A stretch of 64,000 nucleotides of DNA from assembly GCF_010894405.1 (NCBI RefSeq), contig NZ_JAAIYA010000002.1, positions 682,001 through 746,000 of the forward strand, read 5' to 3'. The notes beneath the pieces are model-generated. The model searched no databases. It was not told the origin of the DNA and saw nothing but the letters and a program-made list of their open reading frames with translations. The stretch's first letter is position 1, and every line of letters begins with the position of its first letter. Of the stretch, positions 16,284-23,982 are shown piece after piece. This DNA comes from Pyxidicoccus caerfyrddinensis. GTDB lineage: Bacteria; Myxococcota; Myxococcia; Myxococcales; Myxococcaceae. The position numbers were made by a program, and so were the translations under genes.

Positions 16284-19058
16284 TCACGGACACAGGTAGC
16301 TGCCACCCGTGCCGTACGGGCACCCTTGTCCCACGCAGTACTGCGGCCCGCTGTTCTGCGGCGGCTGCTGTCCATACGTGTCACGCGGCACGCCCACGGT
16401 GCAGCTGCCTTCCGCCTTGTTGCCGGACGGGTCCTCCACCACGTAGTGCACCGTGTACACACGACCATCGCCCGTGTCGTCGCGCTCGGCGCGCAGCTGC
16501 ACCGACGTCGTGTTCACGCGCACCGCCATGTCGTCGCACGTGTCGCCGTCACACGTCCCTCCTGCGTCCTCCGACTCATCCGACGTCACGCGGACAATCC
16601 GGCCGTACTGCTCCAGTGGCAGGTCGCCCATGCACGCGTCCTTCGCCGGGCCCGCGCACTCGGCCAGCGTCACCGTGCGGTACTGGTGGTCCACCGGCCA
16701 CAGCTTCATCCCCAGCGAGCCCCCCAGCACCGGAGGCCGCGTGTCCCGCACCGACACCGTGAAGCCACACCCGCACGCGTTGCCCGCGCCATCCACCGCG
16801 TTGCAGTCCACCACCGTCCGTCCCAGCGGGAAGGTGGCGCCCGTCGGCGGCGTGCACGTCACCGACACCGGGCCGCAGTTGTCCTCCGCATGCGCTGCAT
16901 ACGTGGCCTTCGCTCCGCCCGACACACACTCCAGCACCTGCGGCGACGGACACACGATGCTCGGCAGCGTCGTGTCCACCACCGTCACCGTGCCCGTACA
17001 CACCGCGTTCTCCTCACCGTCCGACGCCGTCAGCGTCACCTCGTGGCTCCCCAACCCGAAGGGCCCCGGCGCCACCTGCGTCACCGTGAAGGGGCCCGGC
17101 TGCCCATCCGGGTCATGGCTCCCATCGTCCACACTGGCCGAGGCCCGGCACATGGCATCCGCGCTCACCGTCACGTCGCGGCACACCGCCACCGGAGGCA
17201 CGTTCGCCCCCCCGCCGCACTCCAGCCCCACCAGCGCCGAGCCGGTGTTGTTGTCCTCGCGGCACTCCAGCTCGCGCCCCGTCCCGGTGCCGTCGTCATC
17301 CACCACCGCGAACACCTCGCCCCGCCCTCCAGGCGCGGTGCCCAGCTCCAGCTCCGCCCACGCCTCGCCGCCCGCGTCCACCTTGTCCGTCAGCGTGGCC
17401 ACGCCCAGCAGCGTGCCGCTCCCGCTGGCCGGCCCCCGGAAGAAGGCCACCCGCACTCCCGTCGAGGCCGGCGCATCTCCCGCGTTCTTCACCCGCGCGC
17501 CCAGCTTCACGACGCCCTCGCTGTCACACGTGGCGCTCACCGCCTCCACCACCAGGTCCGGCGCGGCGAAGGGCTCCACCGAGCCCGCCCCCTGACTGTT
17601 CGTCTGGAACGTGTTGAGTCCCGGCGTGAGCCAGTTGGGCACCGGGTGCGCGGGGATGGAGCCGTCGTCCCCCACGTTGGTGACGGAGTACGCATGCTGG
17701 TTCCAGATGCGCCGCGTGTTCACCCAGCCATCCTTCTTGTCCCTGTACACGCGGATGCCGTGGAACGGGCCGAAGTCACACGCGGTGTTCTGCGCCACCA
17801 CGATTTCGGCGTTGCCGTCGCCATCCACGTCCGCGACCACCGGGTTCTCATACGCGGTGCACGAGCTGTGCGGCGCCTCGAAGCGCACCGTGCCGGTGGC
17901 GCCGTCGTAGATGCGCAGGGCCGTCTCGTCCGCGTAGACCACTTCCGTGTGGCCGTCCCCCTCGAAGTCGAAGGTGGTCGAGCCCGTGCGGTTGGAGCTG
18001 GTGTCCTGAATCGGCATCAGCCACTTCACCGTCCCGTCCGCCTCGAAGAGGGAGTACCAGGCCATGCCGGCCACGCCGATTTCCGGCTGCCCGTCCGCGT
18101 CGAAGTCCGCGATGTTGGGCGGCCCGCCCGTGCCGAGTCCCAGGTGCTCCACCGTCCAGCGCACCGTGCAGTCGGCCTCCATCAGCGACACGTGGGTGCT
18201 CCACACCACCACCACCTCGCCCGCGGCGTCGGCGTCGAAGTTGCCCACGCCCGCGAAGCCGTGGCCCAGCGATTCGGCCCGGCACTTCAGCGTGCCGTCG
18301 TGCCGGTAGATGCTGCGGCCGTTCACCACCTCCTGCTTCCCGTCCCCGTCCAGGTCCACCGCGAAGGCCACCGGGCCCGTGTCGTTCGGCGGGCCTCCCA
18401 CGCCGTCGCTGCCCACCCACTTCAGCACTCCCGTGCTGTCATAGACGTGGTTGCCGGCGATGATTTCCACCGTCCCGTCCCCCTCCAAATCCGCCAGCGA
18501 CACACCGCCCCAGTCCAGCCGGGGCCCGGCCGCACGGAACTTGAAGGCGCCGGTGTTCTCGAAGCAGATGATGCCCTCCGCACTCTCCGGCACGGTGCAC
18601 AGCTCCACCGTCCCGTCGCCGTCGATGTCGCCCGCCGCGACGCTCGCCGCGCCCCGTGTCCGGAGCGCCGGGTCCGTCACCGCCCACAAGTCCGAGCCGT
18701 CCGCCCCGCTGATGGCGCGCAGCACGCCATTCGTCTTGAAGTTCCAGCCCTCGAAGCTGTTGAACACCACGTCCGGCACGCCGTCGCCGCTGACGTCCAC
18801 CACCACGGGCGTGCTCTCCACGTTGGTGTGCGTGGGCATCACCGGACTGTCCGTCCAGGCCCATTCGACCTCCGGCTCGAAGTGCGGGTCGAACGGGGGG
18901 CGCACCTCGCATCGGCCCTCGGTCTCCACCTCCACCACCGCCGTGGAGCCCTGCGCCGCGGGCGCCTCCGAGGACGTGCCGCTGCACGCCACCAGTCCGA
19001 GCGCTCCCAGCACACACCACCGGCCCGCCCGTCTGTCCGTCCAGCCCTGCTGCCTCAT
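16284..19058 (-). CDS. large FG-GAP/CARDB/HYR surface lipoprotein
   Basis: 924 residues. The N-terminus ends its hydrophobic stretch in GLVAC with C25 as lipobox cysteine, so it is a lipoprotein, probably surface-exposed or periplasmic. Residues about 65-470 carry eight FG-GAP repeats with calcium-binding cores such as DVSGDGVPDVVF, DIDGDGTVE, DLDGDGKQE and DVDGDGNAE, predicted to form a beta-propeller. Residues about 500-600 look like a CARDB domain (APDLVVEAVSATC, VKNAGDAPAS) and 610-760 contain HYR-type repeats (PSIVCPSPQVLEC, CNAVDGAGNACGCGF). The C-terminus is Cys/Gly rich. An adhesion or matrix-binding role is inferred. It interrupts the polysaccharide cluster on the opposite strand. 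Confidence 0.88.
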   Translation of the reverse strand: MRQQGWTDRRAGRWCVLGALGLVACSGTSSEAPAAQGSTAVVEVETEGRCEVRPPFDPHFEPEVEWAWTDSPVMPTHTNVESTPVVVDVSGDGVPDVVFNSFEGWNFKTNGVLRAISGADGSDLWAVTDPALRTRGAASVAAGDIDGDGTVELCTVPESAEGIICFENTGAFKFRAAGPRLDWGGVSLADLEGDGTVEIIAGNHVYDSTGVLKWVGSDGVGGPPNDTGPVAFAVDLDGDGKQEVVNGRSIYRHDGTLKCRAESLGHGFAGVGNFDADAAGEVVVVWSTHVSLMEADCTVRWTVEHLGLGTGGPPNIADFDADGQPEIGVAGMAWYSLFEADGTVKWLMPIQDTSSNRTGSTTFDFEGDGHTEVVYADETALRIYDGATGTVRFEAPHSSCTAYENPVVADVDGDGNAEIVVAQNTACDFGPFHGIRVYRDKKDGWVNTRRIWNQHAYSVTNVGDDGSIPAHPVPNWLTPGLNTFQTNSQGAGSVEPFAAPDLVVEAVSATCDSEGVVKLGARVKNAGDAPASTGVRVAFFRGPASGSGTLLGVATLTDKVDAGGEAWAELELGTAPGGRGEVFAVVDDDGTGTGRELECREDNNTGSALVGLECGGGANVPPVAVCRDVTVSADAMCRASASVDDGSHDPDGQPGPFTVTQVAPGPFGLGSHEVTLTASDGEENAVCTGTVTVVDTTLPSIVCPSPQVLECVSGGAKATYAAHAEDNCGPVSVTCTPPTGATFPLGRTVVDCNAVDGAGNACGCGFTVSVRDTRPPVLGGSLGMKLWPVDHQYRTVTLAECAGPAKDACMGDLPLEQYGRIVRVTSDESEDAGGTCDGDTCDDMAVRVNTTSVQLRAERDDTGDGRVYTVHYVVEDPSGNKAEGSCTVGVPRDTYGQQPPQNSGPQYCVGQGCPYGTGGSYLCP

Positions 19059-19254
19059 GTAACGACCTCCCTCGGCTGCCTGCCCGGCCCGCGACGTACC
19101 GAGGGGCCCAGGTATTCATTCAGTCCGGCTCCCGGACCCACCCCGGAGGGCCGCGCCCTGTCTCCCGGGCACCACTCGCGCCGGTTTGTGTCCGGCCACC
19201 AACAGAAGGCGGGCGTTGCGGCCCACGCGTCCGGCCCGTTAAAGGGGGACCCCC

Positions 19255-20223
19255 ATGCCGCCCAGCCTCCTCGACACCTTCCGCGTCCTTGCTTCCTTCG
19301 ACCCGCCGCGCGTCTCGCTGCGGGGGGCGCCGTGGGAGGCGTACGTGGACTGGGCCATCTCCCAGGGCCTGGCGCCACTGGCCGCGTACAACCTCCAGTA
19401 CCGGCTGGGAGGCGCGGCCGTGCCGGAGTGGGTGCGCGACAGGCTGCTGGCCATCTACCAGGGCTCGGCCAACGACAACGTGATGAAGCTCGTCAACTTC
19501 AAGCAGATGGTGGACGACCTTCAGGGCCGCAAGCTGGTGCTGTTCGGCGGCGCCGCCTTCGCCGACTCGCTCTACCCCCACGTCGCCTTCCGCCCGGTGA
19601 CGGAATTGCAGCTGCTGATGCGGCGGCTGGACGTGGACGGCTTCGCGGGCTTCCTCTCCAACCACGAGTTCAAGCCCGAGGACGCCGCCGGCTCCGGCGC
19701 CACCAAGGTGGTGTCCGACGGGCGCACCCTCATCCTCCTCTACTCGGACATCCTGGGCTCGCAGCGCAAGGAGCAGGCCGCGGGCATCCTCGAGCGGGCG
19801 AAGCCCATGAAGATGTACGGCCCGTCCGTGTTCCGCGCCGACCTGGAGGACGCGCTGCTCCTGGCCGTCCTGGAGCAGGCGCGTCAGGGCTACGAGGTAC
19901 CCTGGCTGTCCTTCCTGGACGTGCGCGAGCTCATCACCGGCGCGAAGGCCATGGGCGGCCCGTACTCGCGCCCGGTGGACGTGCCCGCGCTGCTGGCCCG
20001 GGCCGCGGAGTGGCGCCTGGAGCGCGCCCTGTACACGTCCCTGGCCCTCGTCGCGCGCCTCTTCCCGGAGGCCGCCGCGGACGCCACCGCCGCCTTCCCC
20101 CCGCTGCGCCGGGCCACGCGCGAATTGCTGGACCGGACGGTGGTGGGTCCTGTGAGCACCCCCGGCCGGGCCACGGCCCTCAAGGGGCTGGAGCGGGTGC
20201 GCCGGCTTCTCACAGGCCAGTAA
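19255..20223 (+). CDS. nucleotidyltransferase-like protein with degenerate active site
   Basis: 322 residues. KLVLFGGAAFADSLYPHVAF followed by RPVTELQLLMRRLD aligns with the catalytic segment of the protein at 15166-16194 (VPVLLKGYGLAQRLYPDPLQ, RATTDVDLLVARGE). The DXD pair is replaced by E117-L-Q119 and the KG lysine by glycine, so it is probably not an active nucleotidyltransferase. The rest of the fold, including a C-terminal helical region, is retained. It is divergent from the FG-GAP lipoprotein and upstream of the UDP-glucose dehydrogenase. A regulatory or partner role for the active paralogue is speculation. Confidence 0.75.
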   Translation: MPPSLLDTFRVLASFDPPRVSLRGAPWEAYVDWAISQGLAPLAAYNLQYRLGGAAVPEWVRDRLLAIYQGSANDNVMKLVNFKQMVDDLQGRKLVLFGGAAFADSLYPHVAFRPVTELQLLMRRLDVDGFAGFLSNHEFKPEDAAGSGATKVVSDGRTLILLYSDILGSQRKEQAAGILERAKPMKMYGPSVFRADLEDALLLAVLEQARQGYEVPWLSFLDVRELITGAKAMGGPYSRPVDVPALLARAAEWRLERALYTSLALVARLFPEAAADATAAFPPLRRATRELLDRTVVGPVSTPGRATALKGLERVRRLLTGQ

Positions 20224-20325
20224 GTCCGCTCGCCTGCCCTCCTGCCCTGGGGGACGGGCTTTCTTTCGGTGCGCCTCCCGGCGTATGAGTCCTGCTCCGG
20301 ACATTCCCCAACTGGGACTCTTTCA

Positions 20326-21624
20326 ATGCGTATTGCCATCATCGGAACGGGCTACGTCGGCCTCGTCGCGGGCACCTGCTTCGCGGACTCGGGAAACGAC
20401 GTCACGTGCGTGGACATCGACGAGCGGAAGATCCGCATGCTCCAGGCGGGCGAGGTGCCCATCTACGAGCCGGGTCTCGAGGAGCTCATCAAGAAGAACG
20501 TGCGTGAGAAGCGCCTGTTCTTCACGCGCGACCTGGCCGAGGCCGTGGCCCCCGCGCAGGTGGTCTTCATCGCCGTGGGCACGCCCGAGGGCGAGAGCGG
20601 CGACGCCGACCTCCAGTACGTGCTGGCCGCCGCCGAGCAGGTCGGCAAGGCGATGAAGCAGTACACGGTGGTGGTGGACAAGAGCACCGTGCCGGTGGGC
20701 ACGGCGGACAAGGTGCGCGACGCCATCCGCAAGGTGACGAGCATCGAGTTCGACGTCGTCTCCAACCCCGAGTTCCTCAAGGAAGGCGCCGCGCTGGACG
20801 ACTTCCTCAAGCCGGACCGCGTCGTCATCGGCGTGGACTCCGAGCGCGGCCGCAAGGTGATGGGCGAGCTGTACGCCCCCTTCGTGCGCACCGAGAACCC
20901 CATCATCTACATGGACACGCGCTCGGCGGAGCTGACGAAGTACGCCGCCAACGCGATGCTGGCCACGCGCATCTCGTTCATGAACGACATCTCCGCGCTC
21001 TGCGAGAAGGTCGGCGCGGACGTGGACTTCGTGCGCAAGGGCCTGGGCTCGGACAAGCGCATCGGCTACCCGTTCCTCTTCCCGGGCGTGGGCTACGGCG
21101 GCTCCTGCTTCCCCAAGGACGTGAAGGCGCTGGTGGCCACCGCGCGTGACTACGGCCTGGAGCTGGATTTGCTCCGCGCCGTGGAGCGCACCAACGAGCG
21201 CCAGAAGAAGCTGCTGGTGAACAAGGCCGTGAAGCACTACGGCACGCTCGAGGGGAAGAAGTTCGGCGTGTGGGGCCTGGCCTTCAAGCCGAAGACGGAC
21301 GACATGCGCGAGGCGCCCTCCATCGAGGTCATCGAGGGGCTCATCGGCAAGGGCGCGCAGGTGGTGGCGCACGACCCCGTGTCCGCGCACACCGCGAAGC
21401 GCGTCTTCGGTGACCGCATCCGCTACGCCACGGTGCCCTACGAGGCGCTGGAGGGCGTGGACGGCCTCTTCGTCGTGACGGAGTGGAACGAGTTCCGCCA
21501 CCCGGACTTCGAGCGCATGAAGGGCCTGATGAAGTCGCCCGTCGTGTTCGACGGCCGCAACGTGTACGACCCGGTGCGCATGCGCGAGCTGGGCTTCACG
21601 TACTACGGCATCGGCCGCCGATGA
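20326..21624 (+). CDS. ugd: UDP-glucose/GDP-mannose 6-dehydrogenase family
   Basis: 432 residues. MRIAIIGTGYVGLVAGTCFA is the N-terminal NAD-binding loop, FDVVSNPEFLKEGAALDDFL the substrate-binding loop, and GYGGSCFPKDVKAL contains catalytic C261. Lys and Asn residues of TKYAANAMLATRISFMNDI complete the site. The enzyme oxidises UDP-glucose (or a related UDP-sugar) to the uronic acid with two NAD, in the cytoplasm. The ATG at 20326 gives the exact family N-terminus. Its stop overlaps the start of the next acyltransferase (ATGA). It implies that the polymer contains a uronic acid, though UDP-GlcNAc or UDP-ManNAc dehydrogenase activity cannot be excluded. Confidence 0.93.
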   Translation: MRIAIIGTGYVGLVAGTCFADSGNDVTCVDIDERKIRMLQAGEVPIYEPGLEELIKKNVREKRLFFTRDLAEAVAPAQVVFIAVGTPEGESGDADLQYVLAAAEQVGKAMKQYTVVVDKSTVPVGTADKVRDAIRKVTSIEFDVVSNPEFLKEGAALDDFLKPDRVVIGVDSERGRKVMGELYAPFVRTENPIIYMDTRSAELTKYAANAMLATRISFMNDISALCEKVGADVDFVRKGLGSDKRIGYPFLFPGVGYGGSCFPKDVKALVATARDYGLELDLLRAVERTNERQKKLLVNKAVKHYGTLEGKKFGVWGLAFKPKTDDMREAPSIEVIEGLIGKGAQVVAHDPVSAHTAKRVFGDRIRYATVPYEALEGVDGLFVVTEWNEFRHPDFERMKGLMKSPVVFDGRNVYDPVRMRELGFTYYGIGRR

Positions 21625-22787
21625 GCCGGGGCGGGGCGCTCGACTCCCTCACGGGGCTGCGCTTCTTCGCGGCCCTCCACGTGGTGCTGTTCCACTTCTC
21701 GTGGCCGTACCTGGGTACGGCGCCGGAGGGGTTTCGCAACTGGGTGGCGGCGGGCTACTCCGCCGTGGGCGTCTTCTTCGTGCTGTCGGGCTTCGTCCTC
21801 GCCTGGAACTACCTGGACCGGGACGGCCACATGGAGACGAGGCCGCGCGCCTTCCTCGCCGCGCGCGTGGCCCGGGTGTACCCCGTCTATCTGCTGACGT
21901 TCCTCCTGTCGGCGCCCCCCACCATCGCCATGTCCGTGGCCGCCAACGGGTGGGTGGTGGCCGCCGGGAAGCTGACGGTGGGTGGCCTGAGCACGCTGGC
22001 GCTGGTGCAGGCGTGGGTGCCCCGGCTGGCGCTGTACTGGAATCCGCCGGCCTGGTCCGTGGCGGTGGAGGCCGTCTTCTACGTCCTCTTCCCCGGGCTC
22101 GCGCTCGGGGTGCTGCCGCGCCTGCGCCCCTCGCGGCTGCCGGTGGTGATGGGCGTGGTGTGGGTGCTCGGGCTGCTGCCGCCGCTGCTGTTCCTGGCGC
22201 TGCGCCCGGACGGGGCCGGCCCGGTCACCGCGGCCACCGGGTCGACGGTGCTGATGGTCATCAAGTTCAACCCGCTGATGCGCCTGCCGGAGTTCCTCTT
22301 CGGCGTGCTGCTCGGTTGGGGCTTCGTGCGCGAGCGCGCGGACGGGGCGAAGAAGGGCAGCGGCGCGGTGCTGGCCTTCACCGGCGCGGCGTTGCTGGTG
22401 GCGGCGGGCGTGGCGGGCCCGCTGATTCCATACCCGCTGATGCACAACGCGCTGCTGGCGCCCGCGTCGGGGCTGCTGGTGTACGGGCTGGCGCGCGGAG
22501 GCGGGCCCCTGGGCTGGCTGTTGTCGCGCCCGCTGCTGGTGCACCTGGGTGGGGCCAGCTACGCGCTCTACCTCCTCCAGTACCCGCTGTCGGAGGGCTT
22601 CAAGGCGCTGAGGCAGTGGGTGGACCTGCAGTCGCCCGTGCTGGTGCTGGCGCTGAGCGTGCTGGCCTCGGTGGCGGTGCACCGCTACGTGGAGACGCCC
22701 TTCCGCTCGCGGGTGCGCAAGGCGCTGCAGCCGTGGGTGGACGGGGAGTCGCGCGTGTCAGCGCGGCCGGTGGTGCCGGGGGCCTGA
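21621..22787 (+). CDS. acyltransferase family 3 membrane protein
   Basis: 388 residues with about ten membrane helices. LDSLTGLRFFAALHVVLFHF, AGYSAVGVFFVLSGFVLAWN and ARVARVYPVYLLTFLL are the three standard AT3 motifs, and PPAWSVAVEAVFYVLFPGLA is the later E-containing one. The C-terminus ends in the typical HRYVETPFRSRVRK. It is translationally coupled to ugd, which suggests it acylates a uronic-acid-containing repeat unit. This is the third AT3 protein in the cluster. Confidence 0.9.
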   Translation: MSRGGALDSLTGLRFFAALHVVLFHFSWPYLGTAPEGFRNWVAAGYSAVGVFFVLSGFVLAWNYLDRDGHMETRPRAFLAARVARVYPVYLLTFLLSAPPTIAMSVAANGWVVAAGKLTVGGLSTLALVQAWVPRLALYWNPPAWSVAVEAVFYVLFPGLALGVLPRLRPSRLPVVMGVVWVLGLLPPLLFLALRPDGAGPVTAATGSTVLMVIKFNPLMRLPEFLFGVLLGWGFVRERADGAKKGSGAVLAFTGAALLVAAGVAGPLIPYPLMHNALLAPASGLLVYGLARGGGPLGWLLSRPLLVHLGGASYALYLLQYPLSEGFKALRQWVDLQSPVLVLALSVLASVAVHRYVETPFRSRVRKALQPWVDGESRVSARPVVPGA

Positions 22788-22824
22788 GCCTCGGGCTCGC
22801 GGGCCCCGGCCTCGCGGAGGAACG

Positions 22825-23100
22825 TCAGCGCGACAGGCCGCAGGCGCGCTTGCCGGCCTCGGTCTCGATTTCGCGGCAGTTGCAGCCGTCGACGAGCTCC
22901 TCGCAGACGGCCTCGTCCTCCTCGGTGGGCTCTACGCGGCTCTCTTCCTGGGCGGCGCGCTGGAGGCACAGCTCCTTCTCCACGGAGTTGGTGGAGCAGT
23001 CGCAGAGCTTCTCCGACAGCTCGCGGCAGGCGCCCTTGCAGCCGGCGAGGCCGGTCAGGGTGGAGCACAGGAGGGCGGCGGTGATGAGGAGGCGGCGCAT
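22825..23100 (-). CDS. small cysteine-rich lipoprotein
   Basis: 91 residues. A hydrophobic leader ends in LAGC with C21 as the lipobox cysteine, so the mature protein is about 71 residues and acidic. It carries eight further cysteines in CX7CXC-like and GCNC patterns, suggesting disulfides or metal binding. I do not recognise the family. It lies convergent to the acyltransferase and divergent from the next membrane protein, 115 bases away. Confidence 0.7.
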   Translation of the reverse strand: MRRLLITAALLCSTLTGLAGCKGACRELSEKLCDCSTNSVEKELCLQRAAQEESRVEPTEEDEAVCEELVDGCNCREIETEAGKRACGLSR

Positions 23101-23215
23101 GTGTGCGGCGAAGATGCCAGAAGAACCTCCGGATGCAAGCAGCCCGCGAGGTCAGGCGTGCCGGGGCGGATGCTAGGGTTGCCCGCCTGCTCCACACCCC
23201 GGGGGGACCCGCCTC

Positions 23216-23878
23216 ATGTTGTCACTCGTCGCCACCGTCCTGCTGGCCGCTTCGCCTGCTTCTCAACGGCCGTCCCTGCTGGCCCCGGAGGCCCCGGCTT
23301 CCGGCCGGCACCTGTCCGCGCGGCTGCTGGTGGCCCAGGCCCCCCAGGATGCCGCTTCCCAGGATGCGGCTCCTCCGGACGTCGCGCCCGCGCGGCCTTC
23401 CGCGCCGCCCGTCTCGCTGCCCGGGGACGCGGAGCTGGACGCGCGCATCCGCGAGCTGACCACCCAGGTGGGCCTGCTCCAGAGCGAGATTCGCTCCATC
23501 GACGTGAACTTCCCCATCGGCTCGCTGGTGATGGCGTACTTCGGCTACGTGCTGACGCCGCTGGCGCTGATTGGCATCCCGCTCATCATCATCGGCGCGG
23601 ACGCGGACAACGTCGATGACCGGGACACGCTGGTGCATCTGGGCACGGGGCTGACCGTGGCGGGCGCGGTGGGCGTGGGGCTGCTCATCGTGGGCCTCGT
23701 CACCGGCTACCAGGAGTCCAACGTCAACCGGGCCCGGCGCGAGGAGCTCGTCCGCGAGCGCATCCGCCTGGAGGACGACCTGCGCGACTTGAAGGCCCGC
23801 CGCGACGCGCGCAGCGCGCTGCAGGCACGCCGGTGGCAGCCCCGGCCCACGCTGCCCCTGGTGGCCCTGAGCTTCTGA
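23216..23878 (+). CDS. predicted membrane protein with C-terminal coiled coil
   Basis: 220 residues. A hydrophobic N-terminus (MLSLVATVLLAAS) looks like a signal peptide or anchor, followed by a Pro/Ala-rich stretch, a short helix (residues about 73-95), two membrane segments (roughly 103-130 and 142-165) and a charged C-terminal coiled coil (NRARREELVRERIRLEDDL). I do not recognise a family. It sits directly before the Wzy-like gene, about 105 bases away, so an accessory role in polymer assembly is possible but unproven. Confidence 0.65.
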   Translation: MLSLVATVLLAASPASQRPSLLAPEAPASGRHLSARLLVAQAPQDAASQDAAPPDVAPARPSAPPVSLPGDAELDARIRELTTQVGLLQSEIRSIDVNFPIGSLVMAYFGYVLTPLALIGIPLIIIGADADNVDDRDTLVHLGTGLTVAGAVGVGLLIVGLVTGYQESNVNRARREELVRERIRLEDDLRDLKARRDARSALQARRWQPRPTLPLVALSF

Positions 23879-23982
23879 CGCGCCGTCCCACGCACGCCCG
23901 TCCCCTTTGCGGCCGGGGGTGGGGGCTGGAAGCGGGCGGGGGTGAAGGGCCGTGACATACTCCGCCGGCCCCCCGCCCCTGC

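Noticed and set aside
16326-20288. 1,320-codon open frame on the plus strand
   Set aside because: Overlaps the FG-GAP lipoprotein and nucleotidyltransferase genes in other frames; the translation is His/Arg/Ala-rich with no domain.
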